Made by a program: the position numbers and the translations under genes. The notes beneath the pieces were generated by a model, which saw only the letters and a list, made by a program, of their open reading frames with translations, was not told where the DNA came from and did no database searches. From the NCBI GenBank assembly GCA_030386875.1, contig CM059564.1, forward strand, positions 45,900,075-45,964,074: 64,000 nucleotides of DNA, written 5' to 3'. Below are positions 46,801-58,800 of the stretch, piece after piece (within the stretch, counting starts at the first letter, position 1; each line of letters begins with the position of its first letter). The stretch comes from Morinoia aosen (lineage: Eukaryota; Arthropoda; Malacostraca; Amphipoda; Talitridae).

Positions 46801-49329
46801 GAGATGGGGAGGGCCAGGGCCCTTAGGTTTGAGATGGGGAGGGCCAGGGCCCTTAGGTTCGAGATTGGGAGGGCCAGGGCCTTGAGGTTCGAGATGGGGA
46901 GGGCCAGGGCCCTTAGGTTCGAGATGGGGAGGGCCAGGGCCCTTAGGTTAGAGATGGGGAGGGCCAGGGCCCTTAGGTTCGAGATGGGGAGGGCCAGGGC
47001 CCTTAGGTTCGAGATGGGGAGGGCCAGGGCCCTTAGGTTCGAGATGGGGAGTGCCAGGGCCTTTAGGTTCGAGATGGGGAGGGCCAGGGCCCTTAGGTTC
47101 GAGATGGGGAGGGTCAGGGCCCTTAGGTTCGAGATGGGGAGGGCCAGGGCCATTAGGTTCGAGATGGGGAGGGCCAGGGCCCTTAGGTTCGAGATGGGGA
47201 GGGCCAGGACCCTTAGGTTCGAGATGGGGAGGGCCAGGGCCCTTAGGTTCGAGATGGGGAGGGCCAGGGCCCTTAGGTTCGAGATGGAGAGGGCCAGGGC
47301 TCTTAGGTTCGAGATGGGGAGGGCCAGGGCCCTTAGGTTCGAGATGGGGAGGGCCAGGGCCCTTAGGTTCGAGATGGGGAGGGCCAGGGCCCTTAGGTTC
47401 GAGATGGGGAGGGCCAGGGCCCTTAGGTTCGAGATGGGGAGGGCCAGAGCCCTTAGGTTCGAGATGGAGAGGGCCAGGGCTCTTAGGTTCGAGATGGGGA
47501 GGGCCAGGGCCCTTAGGTTCGAGATGGGGAGGGCCCAGGCCCTTAGGTTCGAGATGGGGAGGGCCAGGGCCCTTAGGTTCGAGATGGGGAGGGCCAGGGC
47601 CCTTAGGTTCGAGATGGGGAGGGCCAGGGCCCTTAGGTTTTAGATGGGGAGGGCCAGGGCCCTTAGGTTCGGGATGGGGAGGGCCAGGGCCCTTAGGTTC
47701 GAGATGGTGAGGGCCAGGGCCCTTAGGTTCGAGATGGGGAGGGCCAGGGCCCTTAGGTTCGAGATTGGGAGGGCCAGGGCCCTTAGGTTCGAGATGGGGA
47801 GGGCCAGGGCCCTTAGGTTCGAGATGGGGAGGGCCAGGGCCCTTAGGTTCGAGATTGGGAGGGCCAGGGCCCTTAGGTTCGAGATGGGGAGGGCCAGGGC
47901 CCTTAGGTTCGAGATGGGGAGGGCCAGGGCCATTAGGTTCGAGATTTGGAGGGCCAGGGCCCATAGGTTCGAGATGGGGAGGGCCAGGGCCCTTAGGTTC
48001 GAGATGGAGAGGGCCAGGGCCCTTAGGTTCAAGAAGGGGAGGGCCAGGGCCCTTAGGTTCGAGATGGGGAGGGCCAGGGCCCTTAGGTTCGAGATGGGGA
48101 GGGCCAGGGCCCTTAGGTACGAGATGGGGAGGGCCAGGGTCCTTAGGTTCGAGATGGGGAGGGCCAGGGCCCTTAGGTTCGAGATGGGGAGGGCCAGGGC
48201 CCTTAGTTTCGAGATGGGGAGGGCCAGGGCCCTTAGGTTCGAGATGGGGAGGGCCAGGGCCCTTAGGTTCGAGATGGGGAGGGCCAGGGCCCTTAGGTTT
48301 GAGATGGGGAGGGCCAGGGCCCTTAGGTTCGAGTTGGGGAGGGCCAGGGCCTTTAGGTTCGAGATGGGGAGGGCCAGGGCCCTTAGGTTCGAGATGGGGA
48401 GGGCCAGGGCCCTTAGGTTCGAGATGGGGAGGGCCAGGGCCCTTAGGTTCGAGATGGGGAGGGCCAGGGCCCTTAGGTTCGAGATGGGGAGGGCCAGGGC
48501 CCTTAGGTTCGAGATGGGGAGTGCCAGGGCCTTTAGGTTCGAGATGGGGAGGGCCAGGGCCCTTAGGTTCGAGATGGGGAGAGTCAGGGCCCTTAGGTTC
48601 GAGATGGGGAGGGCCAGGGCCCTTAGGTTCGAGATGGGGAGGGCCAGGGCCCTTAGGTTCGAGATGGGGGGGGCCAGGGCCCTTTGGTTCGAGATGGGGT
48701 GGGCCAGGGTCCTTAAGTTCGAGATGGGGAGGGCCAGGGCCCTTAGGTTCGAGATAGGGAGGGCCAGGGCCCTTAGGTTCGAGATGGGGAGGGCCAGGGC
48801 CCTTAGGGTCGAGATGGGGAGGGCCAGGGTCCTTAGGTTCGAGATGGGGAGGGCCAGGGCCCTTAGGTTCGAGATGGGGAGGGCCAGGGCCCTTAGGTTC
48901 GAGATGGGGAGGGCCAGGGCCCTTAGGTTCGAGATGAGGAGGGGCCAAGGCCCTTAGGTTCGAGATGGGGAGGGCCAGGGCCCTTAGGTTCGAGATGGGG
49001 AGGGCCAGGGCCCTTAGGTTCGAGATGGGGAGGGCCAGGGCAATTAGGTTCGAGATGGGGAGGGCCAGGGCCCTTAGGTTCGAGATGGGGAGGGCCAGGG
49101 CCCTTAGGTTCGAGATGGGGAGGGCCAGGGCTCTTAGGATCGAGATGGGGAGGGCCAGGGCCCCTAGGTTCGAGATGTGGAGGGCCAGGGCCCTTAGGTT
49201 CGAGATGGGGAGGGCCAGGGCCCTTAGGTTCGAGATGGGGAGGGCCAGGCCCTTATGTTCGAAATGGGGAAGGCCAGGGCCCTTAGGTTCGAGATGGGGA
49301 GGGCCAGGGCCCTAGGTTCGAGATGGGGA
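37806..49329 (+). repeat. Giant 30-bp satellite array, about 384 copies
   Basis: The consensus begins GGTTCGAGATGGGGAGGGCC and ends AGGGCCCTTA. Copies at the left edge (to about 38400) are the GAGAGGG and CAGAGCC form; the interior is homogenised to GGGGAGGG and CAGGGCC. 30 bp is ten codons, so frames reading GRARALRFEM (plus), GGPGPLGSRW (plus), RALALPISNL and KGPGPPHLEP (minus) stay open for hundreds of codons until rare 1-bp indels (39745, 41482, 44023, 45260, 46090, 46216, 48941 among others). The remaining frames meet TAG or TAA every unit. I judge none to be a gene. The array runs into the assembly gap. Confidence 0.97.
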
Positions 49330-49829
49330 NNNNNNNNNNNNNNNNNNNNNNNNNNNNNNNNNNNNNNNNNNNNNNNNNNNNNNNNNNNNNNNNNNNNNNN
49401 NNNNNNNNNNNNNNNNNNNNNNNNNNNNNNNNNNNNNNNNNNNNNNNNNNNNNNNNNNNNNNNNNNNNNNNNNNNNNNNNNNNNNNNNNNNNNNNNNNNN
49501 NNNNNNNNNNNNNNNNNNNNNNNNNNNNNNNNNNNNNNNNNNNNNNNNNNNNNNNNNNNNNNNNNNNNNNNNNNNNNNNNNNNNNNNNNNNNNNNNNNNN
49601 NNNNNNNNNNNNNNNNNNNNNNNNNNNNNNNNNNNNNNNNNNNNNNNNNNNNNNNNNNNNNNNNNNNNNNNNNNNNNNNNNNNNNNNNNNNNNNNNNNNN
49701 NNNNNNNNNNNNNNNNNNNNNNNNNNNNNNNNNNNNNNNNNNNNNNNNNNNNNNNNNNNNNNNNNNNNNNNNNNNNNNNNNNNNNNNNNNNNNNNNNNNN
49801 NNNNNNNNNNNNNNNNNNNNNNNNNNNNN
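49330..49829. other. Assembly gap, 500 N
   Basis: Exactly 500 undefined bases, a typical placeholder for a gap of unknown size. The left side is the 30-bp array, the right side the 58-bp satellite; neither sequence is seen on the other side. Confidence 0.99.
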
Positions 49830-52800
49830 CAAAGCGCAAGTTCCTCTCGCGTATGAACAAACAGAAGTGCCATGATTTACTTGGTTTCAAAGCGCAAGTT
49901 CCTCTCGCGTATGAACAAACAGAATTGCCATGATTTACTTGGTTTCAAAGCGCAAGTTCCTCTCGCGTATGAACAAACAGAATTTCCATGATTTACTTGG
50001 TTTCAAAGCGCAAGTTCCTCTCGCGTATGAACAAACAGAATTGCCATGATTTAATTGGTTTCAAAGCGCAAGTTCCTCTCGCGTATGAACAAATAGAATT
50101 GCCCATGATTTACTTGGTTTCAAAGCGCAAGTTCCTCTCGCGTATAAACAAATAGAATTGCCATGATTTAATTGGTTTCAAAGCGCAAGTTCCGCTCGCG
50201 TATGAACAAATAGAATTGCCATGATTTACTTGGTTTCAAAGCGCAAGTTCCTCTCGCGTATGAACAAATAGAATTGCCATGATTTAATTGGTTTCAAAGC
50301 GCAAGTTCCTCTCGCGTATGAACGAACAGAATTGCCATGATTTACTTGGTTTCAAAGCGCAAGTTCCTCTCGCGTATGAACAAATAGAACCGTCATGATT
50401 TACTTGGTTTCAAAGCGCAAGTTCCTCTCGCGTATGAACAAACAGAATTGCCATGATTTACTTGGTTTCAAAGCGCAAGTTCCTCTCGAGTAATGAACAA
50501 ATACAACCGTCATGATTTACTTGGTTTCAAAGCGCAAGTTCCTCTCGCGTATGAACAAATAGAACCGTCATGATTTACTTGGTTTCAAAGCGCAAGTTCC
50601 TCTCGCGTATGAACAAACAGAATTGCCATGATTTACTTGGTTTCAAAGCGCAAGTTCCTCTCGCGTATGAACAAATAGAACCGTCATGATTTACTTGGTT
50701 TCAAAGCGCAAGTTCCTCTCGCGTATGAACAAACAGAATTGCCATGATTTACTTGGTTTCAAAGCGCAAGTTCCTCTCGCGTATGAACAAACAGAATTGC
50801 CATGATTTACTTGGTTTCAAAGCGCAAGTTCCTCTCGCGTATGAACAAACAGAATTGCCATGATTTACTTGGTTTCAACCCGCAAGTTCCTCTCGCGTAT
50901 GAACAAACAGAATTGCCATGATTTACTTGGTTTCAAAGCGCAAGTTCCTCTCGCGTATGAACAAATAGAACCGTCATGATTTACTTGGTTTCAAAGCGCA
51001 AGTTCCTCTCGCGTATGAACAAACAGAATTGCCATGATTTACTTGGTTTCAAAGCGCAAGTTCCTCTCGCGTATGAACAAACAGAATTGCCATGATTTAC
51101 TTGGTTTCAAAGCGCAAGTTCCTCTCGCGTATGAACAAACAGAATTGCCATGATTTTACTTGGTTTCAAAGCGCAAGTTCCTCTCGCGTATGAACAAACA
51201 GAATTGCCATGATTTACTTGGTTTCAAAGCGCAAGTTCCTCTCGCGTATGAACAAACAGAATTTCCATGATTTACTTGGTTTCAAAGCGCAAGTTCCTCT
51301 CGCGTATGAACAAACAGAATTGCCATGATTTAATTGGTTTCAAAGCGCAAGTTCCTCTCGCGTATGAACAAATAGAATTGCCATGATTTACTTGGTTTCA
51401 AAGCGCAAGTTCCTCTCGCGTATGAACAAATAGAATTGCCATGATTTAATTGGTTTCAAAGCGCAAGTTCCGCTCGCGTATGAACAAATAGAATTGCCAT
51501 GATTTACTTGGTTTCAAAGCGCAAGTTCCTCTCGCGTATGAACAAATAGAATTGCCATGATTTAATTGGTTTCAAAGCGCAAGTTCCTCTCGCGTATGAA
51601 CGAACAGAATTGCCATGATTTACTTGGTTTCCAAGCGCAAGTTCCTCTCGCGTATGAACAAATAGAACCGTCATGATTTACTTGGTTTCAAAGCGCAAGT
51701 TCCTCTCGCGTATGAACAACAGAATTGCCATGATTTACTTGGTTTCAAAGCGCAAGTTCCTCTCGCGTATGAACAAACAGAATTACCATGATTTACTTGG
51801 TTTCAAAGCGCAAGTTCCTCTCGCGTATGAACAAATAGAATTGCCATGATTCAATTGGTTTCAAAGCGCAAGTTCCTCTCGCGTATGAACAAATAGAACC
51901 GTCATGATTTACTTGGTTTCAAAGCGCAAGTTCCTCTCGCGTATGAACAAACAGAATTGCCATGATTTACTTGGTTTCAAAGCGCAAGTTCCTCTCGCGT
52001 ATGAACAAATAGAACCGTCATGATTTACTTGGTTTCAAAGCGCAAGTTCCTCTCGCGTATGAACAAATGGAACCGTCATGATTTACTTGGTTTCAAAGCG
52101 CAAGTTCCTCTCGCGTATGAACAAACAGAATCGCCATGATTTACTTGGTTTCAAAGCGCAAGTTCCTCTCGCGTATGAACAAACAAAATTGCCATGATTT
52201 ACTTGGTTTCAAAGCGCAAGTTCCTCTCGTGTATGAACAAACAGAATTGCCATGATTTACTTGGTTTCAAAGCGCAAGTTCCTCTCGCGTATGAACAAAT
52301 AGAACCGTCATGATTTACTTGGTTTCAAAGCGCAAGTTCCTCTCGCGTATGAACAAAATAGAACCGTCATGATTTACTTGGTTTCAAAGCGCAAGTTCCT
52401 CTCGCGTATGAACAAACAGAATTGCCATGATTTACTTGGTTTCAAAGCGCAAGTTCCTCTCGCGTATGAACAAATAGAATTGCCATGATTTACTTGGTTT
52501 CAAAGCGCAAGTTCCTCTCGCGTATGAACAAATAGAACCGTCATGATTTACTTGGTTTCAAAGCGCAAGTTCCTCTCGCGTATGAACAAACAGAATTGCC
52601 ATGATTTACTTGGTTTCAAAGCGCAAGTTCCTCTCGCGTATGAACAAACAGAATTGCCATGATTTACTTGGTTTCAAAGCGCAAGTTCCTCTCGCGTATG
52701 AACAAACAGAATTGCCATGATTTACTTGGTTTCAACCCGCTAGTTCCTCTCGCGTATGAACAAACAGAATTGCCATGATTTACTTGGTTTCAAAGCGCAA

Positions 52801-55800
52801 GTTCCTCTCGCGTATGAACAAATGGAACCGTCATGATTTACTTGGTTTCAAAGCGCAAGTTCCTCTCGCGTATGAACAAACCGAATTGCCATGATTTACT
52901 TGGTTTCAAAGCGCAAGTTCCTCTCGCGTATGAACAAACAGAATTGCCATGATTTACTTGGTTTCAAAGCGCAAGTTCCTCTCGCGTATGAACAAACAGA
53001 ATTGCCATGATTTACTTGGTTTCAAAGCGCAAGTTCCTCTCGCGTATGAACAAACAGAATTGCCATGATTCACTTGGTTTCAAAGCGCAAGTTCCTCTCG
53101 CGTATGAACAAACAGAATTTCCATGATTTACTTGGTTTCAAAGCGCAAGTTCCTCTCGCGTATGAACAAACAGAATTGCCATGATTTAATTGGTTTCAAA
53201 GCGCAAGTTCCTCTCGCGTATGAACAAATAGAATTGCCATGATTTACTTGGTTTCAAAGCGCAAGTTCCTCTCGCGTATGAACAAATAGAATTGCCTGAT
53301 TTAATTGGTTTCAAAGCGCAAGTTCCGCTCGCGTATGAACAAATAGAATTGCCATGATTTACTTGGTTTCAAAGCGCAAGTTCCTCTCGCGTATGAACAA
53401 ATAGAATTGCCATGATTTAATTGGTTTCAAAGCGCAAGTTCCTCTCGCGTATGAACAAATAGAACCGTCATGATTTACTTGGTTTCAAAGCGCAAGTTCC
53501 TCTCGCGTATGAACAAACAGAATTGCCATGATTTACTTGGTTTCAAAGCGCAAGTTCCTCTCGCGTATGAACAAATAGAATTGCCATGATTTACTTGGTT
53601 TCAAAGCGCAAGTTCCTCTCGCGTATGAACAAATAGAACCGTCATGATTTACTTGGTTTCAAAGCGCAAGTTCCTCTCGCGTATGAACAAACAGAATTGC
53701 CATGATTTACTTGGTTTCAAAGCGCAAGTTCCTCTCGCGTATGAACAGACAGAATCGCCATGATTTACTTGGTTTCAAAGCGCAAGTTCCTCTCGCGTAT
53801 GAACGAACAGAATTGCCATGATTTACTTGGTTTCAAGGCGCAAGTTCCTCTCGCGTATGAACAAACAGAACCGTCATGATTTACTTGGTTTCAAAGCGCA
53901 AGTTCCTCTCGCGTATGAACAAATAGAACCGTGATGATTTACTTGGTTTCAAAGCGCAAGTTCCTCTCGCGTATGAACAAATAGAACCGTCATGATTTAC
54001 TTGGTTTCAAAGCGCAAGTTCCTCTCGCGTATGAACAAACAGAACCGTCATGATTTACTTGGTTTCAAAGCGCAAGTTCCTCTCGCGTATGAACAAACAG
54101 AATCGCCATGATTTACTTGGTTTCAAAGCGCAAGTTCCTCTCGCGCATGAACAAACAGAATTGCCATGATTTACTTGGTTTCAAAGCTCAAGTTCCTCTC
54201 ACGTATGAACAAACAGAACCGTCATGATTTACTTGGTTTCAAAGCGCAAGTTCCTCTCGCGTATGAACAAACAGAATTGCCATGATTTACTTGGTTTCAA
54301 AGCGCAAGTTCCTCTCGCGTATGAACAAATAGAACCGTCATGATTTACTTGGTTTCAAAGCGCAAGTTCCTCTCGCGTATGAACAAACAGAATTGCCATG
54401 ATTTACTTGGTTTCAAAGCGCAAGTTCCTTTCGCGTATGAACAAATAGAACCGTCATGATTTACTTGGTTTCAAAGCGCAAGTTCCTCTCTTGTATGAAC
54501 AAATAGAACCGTCATGATTTACTTGGTTTCAAAGCGCAAGTTCCTCTCGCGTATGAGCAAATAGAACCGTCATGATTTACTTGGTTTCAAAGCGCAAGTT
54601 CCTCTCGCGTATGAACAAACAGAATTGCCATGATTTACTTGGTTTCAAAGCGCAAGTTCCTTTCGCGTATGAACAAATAGAACCGTCATGATTTACTTGG
54701 TTTCAAAGCGCAAGTTCCTCTCGCGTATGACCAAATAGAACCGTCATGATTTACTTGGTTTCAAAGCGCAAGTTCCTCTCGCGTATGAACAAATAGAACC
54801 GTCATGATTTACTTGGTTTCAAAGCGCAAGTTCCTCTCGCGTATGAACAAATAGAACCGTCATGATTTACTTGGTTTCAAAGCGCAAGTTCCTCTCGCGT
54901 ATGAACAAATAGAACCGTCATGATTTACTTGGTTTCAATGCGCAAGTTCCTCTCGCGTATGAACAAACAGAATTGCCATGATTTACTTGGTTTCAAAGCG
55001 CAAGTTCCTCTTGCGTATGAACAAACAGAACCGTCATGATTTACTTGGTTTCAAAGCGCAAGTTCCTGTCGCGTATGAACAAATAGAACCGTCATGATTT
55101 ACTTGGTTTCAGAGCGCAAGTTCCTCTCCCGTATGAACAAATAGAACCGTCATGATTTACTTGGTTTCAAAGCGCAAGTTCCTCTCGCGTATGAACAAAT
55201 AGAACCGTCATGATTTACTTGGTTTCAAAGCGCAAGTTCCTCTCGCGTATGAACAAACAGAATTGCCATGATTTACTTGGTTTCAAAGCGCAAGTTCCTC
55301 TCGCGTATGAACAAACAGAACCGTCATGATTTACTTGGTTTCAAAGCGCAAGTTCCTCTCGCGTATGAACAAATAGAACCGTCATGATTTACTTGGTTTC
55401 AAAGCGCAAGTTCCTCTCGCGTATGAACAAACAGAACCGTCATGATTTACTTGGTTTCAAAGCGCAAGTTCCTCTCGCGTATGAACAAACAGAATCGCCA
55501 TGATTTACTTGGTTTCAAAGCGCAAGTTCCTCTCGCGTATGAACAAACAGAATTGCCATGATTTACTTGGTTTCAAAGCGCAAGTTCCTCTCGCGTATGA
55601 ACAAACAGAATCGCGATGATTTACTTGGTTTCAAAGCGCAAGTTCCTCTCGCGTATGAACAAACAGAATTGCCATGATTTACTTGGTTTCAAAGCGCAAG
55701 TTCCTCTCGCGTATGAACAAATAGAACCGTCATGATTTACTTGGTTTCAAAGCGCAAGTTCCTCTCGCGTATGAACAAACAGAACCGTCATGATTTACTT

Positions 55801-58800
55801 GGTTTCAAAGCGCAAGTTCCTCTCGCGTATGAACAAATAGAACCGTCATGATTTACTTGGTTTCAAAGCGCAAGTTCCTCTCGCGTATGAACAAACAGAA
55901 CCGTCATGATTTACTTGGTTTCAAAGCGCAAGTTCCTCTCGCGTATGAACAAATAGAATTGCCATGATTTACTTGGTTTCAAAGCGCAAGTTCCTCTCGC
56001 GTATGAACAAATAGAACCGTCATGATTTACTTGGTTTCAAAGCGCAAGTTCCTCTCGCGTATGAACAAACAGAATTGCCATGATTTACTTGGTTTCAAAG
56101 CGCAAGTTCCTCTCGCGTATGAACAAACAGAATCGCCATGATTTACTTGGTTTCAAAGCGCAAGTTCCTCTCGCGTATGAACAAATAGAACCGTCATGAT
56201 TTACTTGGTTTCAAAGCGCAAGTTCCTCTCGCGTATGAACAAACAGAATTGCCATGATTTACTTGGTTTCAAAGCGCAAGTTCCTCTCGCGTATGAACAA
56301 ACAGAACCGTCATGATTTACTTGGTTTCAAAGCGCAAGTTCCTACCGCGTATGAACAAACAGAACCGTCATTATTTACTTGGTTTCAAAGCGCAAGTTCC
56401 TCTCGCGTATGAACAAACAGAATTGCCATGATTTACTTGGTTTCAAAGCGCAAGTTCCTCTCGCGTATGAACAAACAGAATTGCCATGATTTACTTGGTT
56501 TCAAAGCGCAAGTTCCTCTCGCGTATGAACAAATAGAACCGTCATGATTTACTTGGTTTCAAAGCGCAAGTTCCTCTCGCGTATGAACAAATAGAACCGT
56601 CATGATTTACTTGGTTTCAAAGCGCAAGTTCCTCTCGCGTATGAACAAAAAGAATTGCCATGATTTACTTGGTTTCAAAGCGCAAGTTCCTCTCGCGTAT
56701 GAACAAACAGAATTGCCATGATTTACTTGGTTTCAAAGCGCAAGTTCCTCTCGCGTATGAACAAACAGAACTGCCATGATTTACTTGGTTTCAAAGCGCA
56801 AGTTCCTCTCGCGTATGAACAAATAGAACCGTCATGATTTATTTGGTTTCAAAGCGCAAGTTCCTCTCGCGTATGAACAAATAGAACCGTCATGATTTAC
56901 TTGGTTTCAAAGCGCAAGTTCCTCTCGCGTATGAACAAATAGAACCGTCATGATTTACTTGGTTTCAAAGCGCAAGTTCCTCTCGCGTATGAACAAACAG
57001 AATTGCCATGATTTACTTGGTTTCAAAGCGCAAGTTCCTCTCGCGTATGAACAAATAGAACCGTCATGATTTACTTGGTTTCAAAGCGCAAGTTCCTCTC
57101 GCGTATGAACAAACAGAATTGCCATGATTTACTTGGTTTCAAAGCGCAAGTTCCTCTCGCGTATGAACAAATAGAACCGTCATGATTTACTTGGTTTCAA
57201 AGCACAAGTTCCTCTCGCGTATGAACAAATAGAATTGCCATGATTTACTTGGTTTCAAAGCGCAAGTTCCTCTCGCGTATGAACGAACAAAATTGCCATG
57301 ATTTACTTGGTTTCAAAGCGCAAGTTCCTCTCGCGTATGAACAAACAGAACCGTCATGATTTACTTGGTTTCAAAGCGCAAGTTCCTCTCGCGTATGAAC
57401 GAACAGAATTGCCATGATTTACTTGGTTTCAAAGCGCAAGTTCCTCTCGCGTATGAACAAACAGAACCGTCATGATTTACTTGGTTTCAAAGCACAAGTT
57501 CCTCTCGCGTATGAACAAACAGAACCGTCATGATTTACTCGGTTTCAAAGCGCAAGTTCCTCTCGCGTATGAACAAACAGAACCGTCATGATATACTTGG
57601 TTTCAAAGCGCAAGTTCTTCTCGCGTATGAACAAATAGAACCGTCATGATTTACTTGGTTTCAAAGCGCAAGTTCCTCTCGCGTATGAACAAACAGAATT
57701 GCCATGATTTACTTGGTTTCAAAGCGCAAGTTCCTCTCGCGTATGAACAAATAGAACCGTCATGATTTACTTGGTTTCAAAGCGCAAGTTCCTCTCGCGT
57801 ATGAACAAATGGAACCGTCATGATTTACTTGGTTTCAAAGCACAAGTTCCTCTCGCGTATGAACAAATAGAACCGTCATGATTTACTTGGTTTCAAAGCG
57901 CAAGTTCCTCTCGCGTATGAACAAACAGAATTGCCATGATTTACTTGGTTTCAAAGCGCAAGTTCCTCTCGCGTATGAACAAATAGAACCGTCATGATTT
58001 ACTTGGTTTCAAAGCGCAAGTTCCTCTCGCGTATGAACAAACAGAACTGTCATGATTTACTTGGTTTCAAAGCGCAAGTTCCTCTCGCGTATGAACAAAC
58101 AGAATTGCCATGATTTACTTGGTTTCAAAGCGCAAGTTCCTCTCGCGTATGAACAAACAGAACCGTCATGATTTACTTGGTTTCAAAGCGCAAGTTCCTC
58201 TCGCGTATGAACAAATAGAACCGTCATGATTTACTTGGTTTCAAAGCGCAAGTTCCTCTCGCGTATGAACAAACAGAACCGTCATGATTTACTTGGTTTC
58301 AAAGCGCAAGTTCCTCTCGCGTATGAACAAATAGAATTGCCATGATTTACTTGGTTTCAAAGCGCAAGTTCCTCTCGCGTATGAACAAATAGAACCGTAT
58401 GATTTACTTGGTTTCAAAGCGCAAGTTCCTCTCGCGTATGAACGAACAGAATTGCCATGATTTACTTGGTTTCAAAGCGCAAGTTCCTCTCGCGTATGAA
58501 CAAATAGAACCGTCATGATTTACTTGGTTTCAAAGCGCAAGTTCCTCTCGCGTATGAACAAACAGAACCGTCATGATTTACTTGGTTTCAAAGCGCAAGT
58601 TCCTCTCGCGTATGAACAAATAGAACCGTCATGATTTACTTGGTTTCAAAGCGCAAGTTCCTCTCGCGTATGAACAAATAGAACCGTCATGATTTACTTG
58701 GTTTCAAAGCGCAAGTTCCTCTCGCGTATGAACAAACAGAACCGTCATGATTTACTTGGTTTCAAAGCGCAAGTTCCTCTCGCGTATGAACAAACAGAAT

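Noticed and set aside
37806-49329. Very long open frames (up to 1,080 codons of GRARALRFEM-type repeats) on both strands
   Set aside because: The 30-bp unit is ten codons and stop-free in four of six frames, so long frames arise automatically; 1-bp indels switch frames freely without any sign of selection against them.
49224-49890. Frames running through the N block
   Set aside because: They are defined only by undefined bases and have no sequence support.
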